Translations under genes and position numbers: made by a program
Notes under the pieces: model-generated
Seen by the model: the letters and a program-made list of their open reading frames with translations, nothing else
The model's database searches: none
What the model was told of the DNA's origin: nothing
DNA from: Plasmodiophora brassicae
Lineage: Eukaryota; Endomyxa; Phytomyxea; Plasmodiophorida; Plasmodiophoridae
Direction of reading: 5' to 3'
DNA length: 64,000 nucleotides
Assembly (NCBI GenBank): GCA_039704465.1
Contig: JASFAU010000002.1
Span: 1,612,001 to 1,676,000, forward strand
Part shown: positions 10,849-20,952 of the stretch, piece after piece
Position numbering within the stretch: the first letter of the stretch is position 1
Layout: the number at the start of each line of letters is the position of its first letter

Positions 10849-10858
10849 CCCCCCCCCC
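10849..10858. repeat. C10 homopolymer in the 5' flank of the coiled-coil gene
   Basis: An uninterrupted run of about ten C residues lies some 20-30 bp upstream of the ATG at 10829 (minus strand: poly-G). It is a likely sequencing or slippage hot spot and has no evident function. Confidence 0.7.
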
Positions 10859-11055
10859 GGTGCCAGATATTCGCCAGCCTGCACGATATCTGGCGATACC
10901 GGCCCCGATGGGCGCGACCGCCGCGCGCCCCGCCCCGTTCGACAGGGGGGCGCTTGCTGTGACGATCGGACGATCGGCGGCTTGGTCCTGCATCGCGCCG
11001 GGCGCGGCGCTCTCCCATCACGCGTCGTTGCTACGCCACCGTGCGATATTATTAT

Positions 11056-11749
11056 TTACAGACGGGCGCATAGGTGACGCGCGATCAGATCGTCGCCCTG
11101 GCCGGGCGGCAGCAATCGCAGGGGGCGCACCGCATCGCATGGCCCAGGCCACCCTGCGATCCGTATTCGCGACGGATGGTGCAGGTCTGAGTGGAGCACG
11201 ACGGGCCCGCTCTTCGTCACGAACGGGATCGTGGGCATTCGCGGCGGCGGCTGTCGCTGCGGGTCGACGAACCGGATGGGGCTGGGGATGACCAGCGCCG
11301 GCGCGGGTTCGGGCTCAGCGCGCGCTCTGACGAGGACAGCAGCGGGCGCGGCGGGCGGCTCGGTCGGCGCCCTGGTCGCATGGGACGGCCGCTCCTGCGG
11401 CTGTACGCAGAGCGACGACGTGCCCATGCGGCGGCAGCGATCGCAGAGGCGGAGCGCGTCCCGCACGCAGGAGACCTTGGCCTTGGAGCACGGCACGCAC
11501 GGGCGGATCAGCGGTGGGACGCGGCGACGCGCCGGCCGCGGCCGCCGCTCGGGCATCTTGCGATCCACACACTGATCGCCCCAGCCGCGACGCGCACACC
11601 TGGTGGACGCGCGCGCGACGACGTTAGCGACCTGTTTGTGTGTGTGTGTGTCGCGATGCCCACCTTGCACATGGGCGGTCGCCGCTGCACCGGCACTTGC
11701 TCTGGGCGCAGGCCTCGCACGCCTGGCGGGCACGGGGGGCGGATCTCAT
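11056..11749 (-). CDS. Putative transcription factor with two tandem Zn2Cys6 (GAL4-type) clusters
   Basis: Exons 11749-11664 and 11599-11056 (intron 11600-11663, containing a CA repeat) give 209 aa. The first cluster begins ten residues after the start Met, with ACEACAQSKCRCSGDRPCAR, and is completed across the intron by CARRGWGDQC, giving C-x2-C-x6-C-x5-C-x2-C-x8-C. About 25 basic residues later a second cluster follows: CVPCSKAKVSC, then LCDRCRRMGTSSLC, giving C-x2-C-x6-C-x8-C-x2-C-x8-C. Zn2Cys6 clusters bind DNA and are best known from fungi, normally one per protein. The remainder is Pro/Ala/Arg-rich with no dimerisation coiled coil visible. A DNA-binding role is inferred from the zinc clusters only. 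Confidence 0.72.
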
Positions 11750-12051
11750 GGACGGTCGCCGACCGCGCCCTACGTCGGTATGGGGCTATGGGCGACGGCG
11801 GGTGTGGCTATACGTGTCGGCGCCCGCCGCTCTGTGACCCGTTGCCTACCGAGCCGATTCCCACTCGTCCGGGGACGGTGATGCTCGAACGATCGACGCC
11901 GGTAGTAGTACGACGAACCGATCCGGCCATTACGTTTCGCGCGCGTACCGGATCGGACGTGGCCGCACCCCCGCGTAACAGGCGGTTCCGCAGACGCCCC
12001 GCGATATGCACCACCTCGTGCGCTGCTTTATGACGTCGTCGTTCGCCCGTT
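11750..12051. other. 302-bp intergenic region, promoter side of the Zn2Cys6 gene
   Basis: The stretch lies between the start of the Zn2Cys6 gene and the end of the purple acid phosphatase gene (both minus). It should contain the Zn2Cys6 promoter. No coding frame, repeat or RNA feature is recognisable. Confidence 0.4.
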
Positions 12052-13817
12052 CTACGTGACGGCGACGCGATCTTTCGACAGCGTGACGCGATCGGCGACG
12101 GAGCCGTCGTCGTCGCGGACGAACTCGAAGGCCAGTCGCGTGCGCGATGCGTCGACCCTGCCGTAGCCGAACGCGTCGATGCGACGTGCCAACCAGGACG
12201 GCGGCGTGGGGCGCCCGTTCCTCGTCAGTTCGCAGCCGGCTGTGCCGACGACGATGTGGACGGGGGCACCTGCAGTGCAGGTCGAGTTGTGGACAGGGCA
12301 CGTCCTCTGGTACGAGTGGTTGTGGCCCCAGACGGCCAGATCGACTCGTGCGCTGTGCAACAGGTCGCCGAGCTCGCGTTGGAGACGCGTCGCAAATACA
12401 ATATCGCTCATCTCGCCCACGTCCCACGTGCTGTCCACATAGAACGGACGATGGCCTGCGACAATCACCCAAGGCGTCTTCCTGCGGTCCACGCCGAGAA
12501 GATCGCCCGACAGGAACTCGTGTTGCTCGCTGCCGACGCCAAAGTCCTCCTCGGTCGACATGACCACGATGTGCACAGGCCCGGCATCGAATGCATACCA
12601 GTTCGACCCAGACGTGCTGGGGAACCGTCTGCTGTACGGCACGCCGCATTCCCCTCCGGAATCGTCGTCGTCGAACTCGTGGTTGCCAACCGCAACTTGG
12701 TACGGCATTCGCGATGATATAGGTGAGATCTGGTGGTGGAACGCGCTTGGCACAACGCCAATTAGTCACCGACCATCATAACGTTGCAGGGAAGGGGGAC
12801 ACGTACTCCCATTCGGAAAGGTAGCCCAGTGCGTACGATAGATCGCCAATGTGAAGAACGAATTCGCCGCCCGCATCGTCAACGACGCGTCTGGTCGTCT
12901 GCAACGACACGGGTTCGGTCCACAGTGCGCTCGACGAGTTGTCGGGATCGGCCGTGCCCAGGTCGCCGAACACGAAGAAGCGCGCGTGACGATCGGACGG
13001 CACGTGGAAGCCCATCTCCTCGCTCAGTGGTCCAGACGCCGAGCCGAACCGGTATCGGACAAGCGATCCGGGTCGGACACCGCTAACGACGGCCCGATGG
13101 ATATGGCCAGGGTCGATCCAGCCGACCGTGGCCGCTGGGGCGCCACACATATCGCCTCGCGTATAGGTGACGGTGGTGGCGTTGACCACCACGCCGTCGT
13201 CGATAACGACAACTGGATCGGCGGTCGCAGCGCTCGTCCAAGAGAACAGATACTGGTTCGGTGACCAGAACGACCACCTCGGGGCCAGCGGTTCACTGAT
13301 GTCGGCGAACGCGACCGGATCGGATCGCCCGATGACGACGTTGTCGCCATCGACGAAAGCGAATACCAGGTCGGCACGAAGATTCAGGACAGTGAATAGC
13401 AACGATCCTGACCCGGTGCCATAATGCGATGCGCTTGCATTTGCTGAGGAAATTCGTGTTCAGTACGCGATGCCGATAACGCGAACGGCAGGTACCAACC
13501 GAGACGATATTTGGCTGGTGCGTGGAGATGCGGCTCCAGGATAGCACGTGCAGGAGAATATAGGGCCACCCTGGCGCTAATCAGCTAGATGCAGCTTGGA
13601 CAGGGCTCCACGATTACCTGTCGGCGTTGGACGGGGACCGTACGCCGGCCCAGGAGACGACAACGCGTTCGCCCGACCGCTGCAGCACGTGCTTGTCAAG
13701 CGTCAGCGACACGGCCGGGTCGACGCCGACGCGGTCGGGATGACGCGACGCGGGCGCCCCGGCGACGACCGCCGCACACCCGGCGAGGGCGACGAACGCG
13801 ACGACGGCACCCGTCAT
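12052..13817 (-). CDS. Secreted purple acid phosphatase (metallophosphoesterase)
   Basis: Four exons (13817-13618, 13570-13500, 13443-12801, 12745-12052) sum to 535 aa. The protein starts with a signal peptide (MTGAVVAFVALAGCAAVVAG). A fibronectin-like N-domain follows, with VVSWAGVRSPSNADRVALYSP and ASHYGTGSGSLLF as in the large plant-type purple acid phosphatases. The catalytic domain shows the metal-ligand blocks FGDLG (Asp), HIGDLSYALGY (Asp, Tyr), VAVGNHEFD (Asn, His), VAGHRPFY (His) and VWGHNHSYQR (His-x-His). Each exon junction restores family sequence, for example SEWEYVAFHHQISP. It should hydrolyse phosphate monoesters outside the cell or in an acidic compartment, perhaps for phosphate scavenging from the surroundings. 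Confidence 0.93.
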
Positions 13818-14015
13818 GAACGCGGCCAAAACCCGAATGGGGCCGGCAAAGTGCACGTCGACAGGGGCAGCCGGGCGGCGGAGTGCAGTGCACAATCCGA
13901 CCGGATCTTTTGTGCAGCGTTCCACCGCGGGCCGGTCGCGGCGAGTGTATTTTCGAAACACAAAATTCGATCGCCTCTGGAACGGTACGAAGACACGTCT
14001 CGTCGAGCGGCGCTG

Positions 14016-14645
14016 TTACGGGTAGCGGTCGCCGCTGGGATCCTTTGCGGGGCGGGTCGGGGTTGTCTCAGGCGTGGGAGGCAGATGGTGCGGTTGCATC
14101 TTTGGGGACTCTGGCGCAGGTTCGTCGGTGATTGGCCGCGAGTGTTTCCTGAGCAGGGCTTCCAGATGCGGGCGGAACCAATCGCCCCTGTGCGCATCTT
14201 CCACCTGGTCAAACAGGTCCACGGCTTCATGGGGGTGTTCGGATTCGACGTCCAGATCGATGTTGCACAGGACGAACTCGATGAAGTCCAACGCGTCTTT
14301 GTTGCTGACCTTCGACCGTATGATCCCGATCATCGCGTCAGTGCGGCACTCAGCATAGTCGATACCTTCGAGCACCTCGCTCCACACGACCACGTACTCT
14401 TTTGCCGCTGCGACGCCCTCGTTTTCCGCCTTGTCGACCAGCGTCCGCACGCTGTACCATCCAGGCTCCGGTTCCAGCTCGTCCTCGGGGACGGCCGGGT
14501 CCGGCACAGACGGCACCGCGCCCAGCGCGCGAGCGGACTCCTTCCAGCCCAGGATCCTCATTCCGTCAATCACCGTCGGCGCGTTGTCGACGCCGGCGAC
14601 GACCCGGCACACAATGCTGACCACCAACACGACGTCCGACCACAT
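14016..14645 (-). CDS. Secreted protein of unknown family (209 aa)
   Basis: Single exon starting at ATG 14645, chosen because it opens directly on a signal peptide (MWSDVVLVVSIVCRVVAG). The mature part is helical and acidic with a Glu/Pro-rich patch (PEDELEPEPGW), contains few cysteines (CRTD, LCNID), and ends in a Pro/Thr-rich tail. The tandem Pro tail (LPPTPETTPTRP) suggests an extended linker. No family is recognised. It is divergent from the secreted gene at 14772, with a shared 126-bp promoter, and forms part of a run of secreted genes. A host-directed role is possible but not shown. Confidence 0.68.
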   Translation of the reverse strand: MWSDVVLVVSIVCRVVAGVDNAPTVIDGMRILGWKESARALGAVPSVPDPAVPEDELEPEPGWYSVRTLVDKAENEGVAAAKEYVVVWSEVLEGIDYAECRTDAMIGIIRSKVSNKDALDFIEFVLCNIDLDVESEHPHEAVDLFDQVEDAHRGDWFRPHLEALLRKHSRPITDEPAPESPKMQPHHLPPTPETTPTRPAKDPSGDRYP

Positions 14646-14688
14646 GAGAACCACTGGTGGTGCTGCGTTTCCTCCGCAGCAGGCACCT

Positions 14689-14703
14689 CTATATATTATA
14701 GCG
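14689..14703. promoter_or_regulatory. TATA-like element in the bidirectional promoter of two secreted genes
   Basis: CTATATATTATAG lies in the 126-bp gap between ATG 14645 (minus) and ATG 14772 (plus), about 45 bp from the minus start and 70 bp from the plus start. It is nearly palindromic and stands out in a GC-rich region. TATA function is inferred from sequence only. Confidence 0.45.
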
Positions 14704-14771
14704 CCGGCACGGGAAATCGGGTCTCCTCCGCAGTCCGCTACTACCACTCACTGCCCACCACCAGCTCATAG

Positions 14772-15761
14772 ATGGCGCTGCCGGTCCTGGTGGCTCTGGT
14801 GATTGTCGTGACGTATGCCTATCCGCCGGAGCATGTGGTCGACGAGGCGTTGCGGAGGATGTGGGCGGGAGAAACGCAGCGAAGCTCCTATTGTGACAAT
14901 ATGATCAAGGACAATCTGTACGATACGATCACGGCGGCGAGGTTGCTCGACGACGTGTTCACGCGGGCGTTCCGACTAATGACGGCCCCCGACGTGCAGG
15001 TCAGTAGGCGTATCACCGTCTCTGTGCTGTACGCCGTGGCGCCTCACCCTGACCAACACGAGTTCGTCATGATGAAGTACCTCGGTATCAGCAACTTCGG
15101 GCGGAACTGCATCAACAGACTTATTGCAGCGAAGGCACCAGAAGGGAATGACCTACGTAGCCACTATGACAGCGTTATTTTGAGACTGTCGAACGAGTTC
15201 GGCATCCTTCTGGAAGGATGTGCGTCAAATTCAAGTCGAATCATGCAGGTCGGTAACATTCAGGCCGAAACGATCAGACGTGCCGGAATCGTGTCGCCGT
15301 GGAGCCACTACATGGACAGGTTCGCCCAGAACAGCCTCAAGCAGTGCAGGAATTCGCATGGCGTTGTCGGGGCTTGCAGTGAGGACTTTGCTGACTTCGT
15401 TGCCCATGTGGCTGGATTGTCACCGTTCCTGATCAGTACCGTTGACGTCTCCGGTCCCATTCATCAACGCGTCATAACGACTAGGCCGCAATGCGCGAAA
15501 TGTCACTGCTCCCGGTTACGCTCTCGAAGGAGCATCACCGACTACATTCCAAGGCAGGTCGTCTACACTAGGGCATCCTCGTTCAACGCTTCCTACGAAC
15601 TTCCTGTTCACCGGCCGCACAGCGAGAGCGATATATATCTGTGCTGGAAACACCTAGGTGTCGCTGATCACATACTTTCACATCCGCCCGAACGCGACGT
15701 CTGTCCCGGATGCGTTCAATTAGGTCGGCGCATGTGCTCGTGGACCCCCAACTGCATATGA
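14772..15761 (+). CDS. Secreted cysteine-containing protein, paralogue A
   Basis: Single exon, 329 aa. The signal peptide is MALPVLVALVIVVTYAY. The mature protein shares its full length with the convergent gene at 15814-16815: shared blocks include YCDN-K-DN, ISVSVLYA-APHPDQ, MKYLGISN, GV-GACSED-AD, TTRPQCAKCHCSRLRSRRS, TDY-P-QVVY, and HPPER-VC-GC-LGR. Two CxxC pairs (QCAKC and CPGC) could bind zinc or form disulphides. No known domain is recognised. A fast-evolving secreted family in a parasite is a candidate effector family (inference). The start is fixed by the signal peptide; the stop is 52 bp from the stop of the paralogue. Confidence 0.82.
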   Translation: MALPVLVALVIVVTYAYPPEHVVDEALRRMWAGETQRSSYCDNMIKDNLYDTITAARLLDDVFTRAFRLMTAPDVQVSRRITVSVLYAVAPHPDQHEFVMMKYLGISNFGRNCINRLIAAKAPEGNDLRSHYDSVILRLSNEFGILLEGCASNSSRIMQVGNIQAETIRRAGIVSPWSHYMDRFAQNSLKQCRNSHGVVGACSEDFADFVAHVAGLSPFLISTVDVSGPIHQRVITTRPQCAKCHCSRLRSRRSITDYIPRQVVYTRASSFNASYELPVHRPHSESDIYLCWKHLGVADHILSHPPERDVCPGCVQLGRRMCSWTPNCI

Positions 15762-15813
15762 TCAGGATACCTACAGTGCAAGATAAACTGAATGCGTTCG
15801 ACCTTGGGTAATC

Positions 15814-16815
15814 CTATATTCGGCTCGTATTGCAGTCGGTGCTCCACAAGCAAACGTTGCGTCCCAGCTCGATGCACCCGTCGCAGACGACCCGTTCCGG
15901 AGGGTGTGCAAAGACGTGGCCGGCACCCAGGTACCTCGAGCACTGAAACACGTCCTCATCGGAGCTTGTAGGATCGTGCAAGGGCTGCTCTTCAGGCACA
16001 ACGTCTGGGATTCGGTCGTAGACGACCTGCTTTGGAACGTAGTCGGTCACGCTTCTTCGGGAATACAAGCGGGAATAATGGCACTTTGCGCACTGTGGCT
16101 TCGTCGACATGACGCGCTGGGAGCGGCGTCCGGCAACGTCAACTGTGCTGATGAGCAGCGGCGTCATCCCGTCGACGATAGCAGCGTAATCGGCTAGGTC
16201 CTCGCTGCATGCCCCAGCGACGCCATGCTTCAGTGTGCAATTCCTGAGCGTGTTGTTCCCGAACCTGGCCATGTAATCGGGCCATGCTCCACCGCCCGTT
16301 GACTGGCGCTTGATGCTTTCTACCTGAGGAAGGATTCGACTTGAATTCGCCATCCTACCTCCAAGGACAATGCCGAGCTCGTTCGAGAGTTGCAATACTA
16401 CGTCGTCGTAGAAGCGTCGCAGGTCGACGGCCTGGGGCCCTGCGGATGTGGTAACTTTGTTCAGGCAGCGACGCCCGTAGTTGCTGATGCCCAGATACTT
16501 CATGATGAGGAACCGGCGCTGGTCTGGTTGAGGAGCGGCTGCGTACAAGACGGAGACGCTGATCGGGCGAATCTTCTTGTTCCCGGGCGTCATAAACTGG
16601 CACGATGCTGTCAGAACGGCATCGAGCAGTCGTGCCGCTGCGACCACATCGTTGATGTTGTCCTTGACCAGGTTGTCGCAGTACCGGTTGCGGTTGGCGG
16701 GTTCTGCTGACCACATGCTCTGCAACGCTGTTTCGGTGACGTCTTTGGGCAGGTACGCGTACGCCAGGCCGATAGTCAGCGCCGCCGCGCTCAGCAACAC
16801 GCGTCCCAGCACCAT
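15814..16815 (-). CDS. Secreted cysteine-containing protein, paralogue B
   Basis: Single exon, 333 aa from ATG 16815. The frame is open further upstream but only with non-ATG codons, and the signal peptide (MVLGRVLLSAAALTIGLAYA) begins at this ATG. It aligns along its whole length with the gene at 14772-15761 in opposite orientation, about half of residues identical by eye, with the same cysteine framework (YCDN, RNC, GACSED, QCAKC, CDGC, NVC). A cysteine in the GCASNSS region of paralogue A is replaced here (GGRMANSS). The arrangement says an inverted tail-to-tail duplication, old enough to have diverged. Function unknown. Confidence 0.82.
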   Translation of the reverse strand: MVLGRVLLSAAALTIGLAYAYLPKDVTETALQSMWSAEPANRNRYCDNLVKDNINDVVAAARLLDAVLTASCQFMTPGNKKIRPISVSVLYAAAPQPDQRRFLIMKYLGISNYGRRCLNKVTTSAGPQAVDLRRFYDDVVLQLSNELGIVLGGRMANSSRILPQVESIKRQSTGGGAWPDYMARFGNNTLRNCTLKHGVAGACSEDLADYAAIVDGMTPLLISTVDVAGRRSQRVMSTKPQCAKCHYSRLYSRRSVTDYVPKQVVYDRIPDVVPEEQPLHDPTSSDEDVFQCSRYLGAGHVFAHPPERVVCDGCIELGRNVCLWSTDCNTSRI

Positions 16816-16878
16816 CTGGTGTCTGCCAGCCGCGATCCGCAAAACCAAACGTGGCCCAGTCAAAACGACCCGCCCGAA

Positions 16879-16888
16879 CTATTTATAG
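16879..16888 (-). promoter_or_regulatory. TATA box upstream of paralogue B
   Basis: On the minus strand the sequence reads CTATAAATAG, a good TATA consensus, 64 bp upstream of ATG 16815. It overlaps the end of a doubtful upstream reading frame. Confidence 0.5.
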
Positions 16889-17382
16889 TCGGACCTGTTC
16901 GTTAAGCCACCTTTGCCCGATGCGGATGGACGCCATGGTGTGTTGTTTGTGCAACGGCGCTGACGTAGTCGGTCGGACGGGGACCATGCCCCAGCGAGGA
17001 GGACATGCTCCAGGGAGCGTCTGGTGATGGCATCGGATGTCTGCTTGTCAGACATTTCCCAGCATCTGCAACGCCTAATCGCGACACGCGCACCGTGCTC
17101 CAGATGAAGGTCAGGGCAGAGGCAATGCAGGCGGTGTCGCACGTCAGAAACGCGTCCTGGCACACGACGTAGTGCTGCATGTTTAGGGTTTCGCGCTTTT
17201 CACGCAGGCGCCTCGGCCGGCCTACCACCTTTTGACTAGTGCTGCATGTGATAACTGAAAGATGCGGTCGAGTAGATCCACAGAGCGCACTGGCATGCAA
17301 GGGCCACAGCGAACACGCCGTTGGCCGCATACGTGCGGGCATGCATCGGCGTTGTCCCTTTGATGGACACGGTCGCCGACAT
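16879..17382 (-). CDS. Small putative secreted protein, model uncertain
   Basis: ATG 17382 (or 17346) opens a frame with a hydrophobic segment (NGVFAVALACQCALWIYS) that could be a signal peptide or anchor. The frame stops at about 17237. A plausible intron of about 80 nt ends at CATGCAG near 17165 and leads into one of two continuing frames, ending at 16879 (cysteine-rich, CLCPDLHLEHGARVAIRRC) or 16902. I cannot decide between them, and neither matches a family. The locus sits tandem to paralogue B in the secreted-gene block. Confidence 0.33.
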
Positions 17383-17565
17383 CAAGATCGAACACATCCG
17401 CCTTTGCAACTGTACAGGAGCAGGGCGCGACAATATCGCCTGCCAGGAGAACTCCTCATCTATCCGCCTGTACAGCGAACCCCGAGTACGCGCGCGTTCC
17501 GGTGCTGCACCTCGGTTCGGCATGCTTAGGCCAGTCGGACCTGACGAACGATAGCGGAGCGGTTA

Positions 17566-19390
17566 TTATTCGCGGTTGTTTGCGTCGCCGGCGGATTGCT
17601 GGAGCGCCTGCCCAGCGATCTCGGCGGCGATGGCGCGCCGGCAGTCCCGCTTGACGATCTCGACGTCGTCGACGGTCTGGTCCAGGTCGCGGCGCCGCAT
17701 CTCCAGGCCGGCGATACGGTCGAGCAGCGGCTCCTTCAGGCGTTGCCGGAACCGGTCGATGTTGGACAGGACCCGGTCCAGTACGTTGGACGGCTCGCCG
17801 AGCAGGCGTCGCGACGTCAGCTTGGCGCTGCGTTCCCGTTCGTCTTGGTGCTGGCGACGGTCACGAGCGATAGCGCCCGCGAACCCGGCAACGGCGGCAA
17901 CGACACCGGCGATCGGGTTCACAGCGAAACTGACAGCGACCATGCCGAGCGTTGCCGTTGCAAAGACGCCGACCGACCGCGTCAACCGGTTTGGGTCGTT
18001 GTCGTCTGCCGCGCCGACCGCAGCGGCTTCCGGGTCCACGACCGACTCCATCATCGCCTCGCTCTGCTTCAGGATCGCCTCCGTCGCCGTCCTGAACTTC
18101 TCCAACTGCTCCTTGCACCGCTCGTCATCTCCAACCTCGCGTGCGATCAGGTCAACAGCGTTGCCGAGCTGAACCCGCAGGCCGACGACCGGCGCGGCGA
18201 GCGCCGACCCGCTGTCCCGGTCAATGTCTTGACGGTCGTCGTACAGCGACGCTTGCCGGCGTAACGCGTGACGACAGGCACCCATGTCAGCGACCAGCCC
18301 ATCGCAGGCACGGTCGATCGTGTCGATTCGCGTACGCACGGCGCGAACGTCTTCATCGGCGCGATCGCGACGCGCACGAATCGCGTCGCAGGTCGCGTCG
18401 TGTTCACGTTCCAGCGTTCGTAGCGCCTACGAACCATCAGCGTCAGGAACGGACACGAGGGCTGGCACAACCAATGCACCGTTTCAAGAAGGGCCTTGGA
18501 CAGCCATGATCGGTCCTGTAGCGAGGCGAGCTCGGCGGTGAGCGTGACGAGCTCGTAGGACGATTTCGAGGATGAGCTGGTGGACACCGCCCAGACGTGC
18601 GGGCAGTGGGACAACGCAGGCGACAGGCGCTTGCGGACGGAGGCGATGACGGCGCTGCGCTCCGCATCGTCAACGCAGAGGTCGGCCTTGGTCAGGACGA
18701 CCAGCACGCGCAGCTTCTTCCTGACCAGCATTTCCGCCATGCGGACGTCGTACATTGTCACGGGCGTCTGCGACGATATGCAGAGCACAGCGACCTGCGC
18801 GATGTCGATCAGCGGCGCCAGCGTGATCTTGTCGGCGTCCACGCCGCCGTATCCGGGCGTGTCCACGAGAACGAGGCTAGGGAACGCGTTCGCAGCCGTT
18901 GTCCAGACCACGTTCGGCACGACTTGCGACACGGTCAGATCCGGGAACGTCCCCTCGCGGATCACTGCCCAGGGAACCGTCGTCTGCTCGACGGGCGCCG
19001 ACGTCAGCAACGCTTCCCCGATGATCGCGTTCACCAGCGCCGATTTGCCCGCATTGTAACTGAAACGGACAACGATCAGCGCCGGTGCGGGTGCGTCCGC
19101 GCTGCCGCACGCCGCTGCTACCTGCCGATGACTGCAACCGTGGCCCGGTCGCTGATGACTGTGGACTGCTTCGGCAAACCTCCGTGGCGATGCAGCTCGT
19201 CCGCCCACTGTCACGGCACACATAGACCAGTCGATGCTCGTGCGGTCGCAGACGTTGATCGGGTGGGGCGACGACCGACCTTCGAGCAGGCCATCATCCC
19301 GGTCAGCGACGCGCCGCGTTTGCCAGCGCGGCGCACGGCGCCCTCGCTGTCGTCGTCGTCCTCGTCATGATGCCGCCGCTTCCACGTCAT
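17566..19390 (-). CDS. Dynamin-like large GTPase with C-terminal hydrophobic segment
   Basis: Exons 19390-19280, 19207-19122, 19059-18480 and 18426-17566 sum to 545 aa, with introns of 72, 62 and 53 nt. An acidic/basic N-terminus (KRRHHDEDDDDSEG) precedes the G domain. The P-loop VIGSYNAGKS is rebuilt exactly by splicing intron 2; G3 is VDTPGYGG and G4 is LTKADL. Long helices follow (LRTLEREHDATCDAIRARR), then a hydrophobic stretch with ATLGMVAVSFAVNPIAGVV and VAAVAGFAGAIA, which looks like a membrane paddle or hairpin, and a final coiled coil. This is the layout of bacterial dynamin-like/FZL/mitofusin-type GTPases that remodel membranes. The organelle is unknown. Confidence 0.8.
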
Positions 19391-19438
19391 TTCCGGATTT
19401 GCGCGCCGAACCTAAATAGCGATCGGTTATCGCGTTGT

Positions 19439-20838
19439 TTAGAAAACATCGAGGTCGTCCAGGGCGCCGCCCTTGGCAGCGATGCTCATGGCGAGGACAT
19501 GGCGGCTTGTAGACCTGAACTGCTCGCGCAGCGCAGCAGCATCTTTACGAAGGCCTTGGACCTCGAGCGCGCGGCGTCGTTCCAGGGCGCGGTACTTGGC
19601 GAGAAGTTTGGCGTTCTTGTCCTCCAGGGCGGCAATCTTGCCCTCATAGAGCTGTTGCGTGACGGCGTACTGTTCGCGTACCATGGCGAGGTCCTCCTCC
19701 AGGTCCATGGTCTGCTTGCGGAACTGTGACGTCACCTGTTCGCAATGGGACGACTCCTTCGCTTTGATCCCCTGGATCCGCGCCTCCGTCTCGTTCTGCA
19801 CGGACAGCAGCGCCGTTTGTGCCTGCTCGGCCAGCTCACGGCTCTGGCACAACTGTTCCACCAGCTCCCGTTTCTCCTTCTGGAAGTTGTACCGCATGAC
19901 GAGATGCTCTAGAAACAAGGCCCCTCATGAACGGCGGCTTGCTGGCCACGAATGCTCGTCGTACCTTTCAGCGCCGTGCGACTGCTCAACGACATTTCCT
20001 CGAGTTTGGCCTGCAGGTGCGCAATCATCTCCTTATCTTGGGCGCGGGCGACCTTGGCTTCCTGAATCCGAATCCTTCGGTCCTCGCGGTGCGCCTTTTC
20101 CCGCTCCTCCGCCAGTTTCTCCTGGGCAGCCCGGTCATGTTTCCGACCCCAAGGGTAGACGTTCCGCTCATTACAGTCTGCATGAGCCTGGTGCGTAACG
20201 ATTCGACAGCGGCCTGCAACTGCTCGACTGTCTTCGAATTGGGCATGTAGATGGTCCGAATCACATTCGGAGCGGCGTTCGTGCCCGGCGCCGTCCTTGG
20301 TTTCGACTTCGCCGCCGGCGCCGCCAGCGATCTCGACAGCGTTTTCGGCTTCTCGTCCCGGAAGTAGGTGACTTCCTGGGCCACCGGGCGCGTCAACGCT
20401 AACAGGTCCTGGATCCTCTTCCGGTTCTCAACATCTTGCGCTGACCAGGGTGTCAACGGGGAGAATGCCATCGAAGCACGCGCGTGGCATACCCCGCAGT
20501 TCAGCGTTCTCCGAGGTGACTCTTAGCAGGTGCTCGCGTTCATCGAACAGGTACAGGTGCGCGTCGCTCAGCGCCCTCTGCAACTCGGCGACCTGTTCGT
20601 CGCGTTTACTGGTCTCCAGGCGCGCCTTCTGCAGCTCGGTCCTGTGCACGTCGACCTCGTCGATCTTCTTGACCAGCTCCAGGCGCTCTTTGTCGAACGA
20701 ATCTGCCCGGTGCCGATGTCAGCTACGCGCCAGCGACCGCCGCGACGCGTTCCGACCTGCGACGCTCCTGTAGTACCCGAGGAGCGTCTGCTTCTCGGCC
20801 TGGGAGGATGCAACGTCACCAGGCGCGTCGATGGCCAT
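19439..20838 (-). CDS. Coiled-coil protein related to CCDC77 (centriole/basal body)
   Basis: Five exons (20838-20757, 20702-20493, 20440-20175, 20121-19965, 19908-19439) give 394 aa. Nearly all is coiled coil. Family-like stretches are LLGYYRSVADSFDKER at the N-terminus, DAHLYLFDEREHLLRVTSEN followed by ENRKRIQDLLAL, EVTYFRDEKP, and KYRALERRRALEVQGLRKD near the C-terminus. In CCDC77 the same order occurs (RELL-x-YYR, ERDHVLKLYAEND, KIQxLLAL, EVTYF, LExRR-x-LExEG). Vertebrate CCDC77 is a centrosome/basal-body protein. Together with DRC5 it supports a flagellate life stage. Assignment rests on motif order read by eye. Confidence 0.66.
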
Positions 20839-20952
20839 CGTCGTGGCGCCAATGGTCGGTCCAGTCCACTGGGGGCGACCCGTCACATGACCTACGCTCG
20901 CCGAGGGCGAGTCGCAATGCCCACGCTGCGTCATCGAGAATATATTGTATTG

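Noticed and set aside
10083..11291. Plus-strand frames over the coiled-coil and Zn2Cys6 genes
   Set aside because: The minus strand has coiled-coil periodicity and zinc clusters; the plus translation is Arg/Ala-rich noise spanning two genes.
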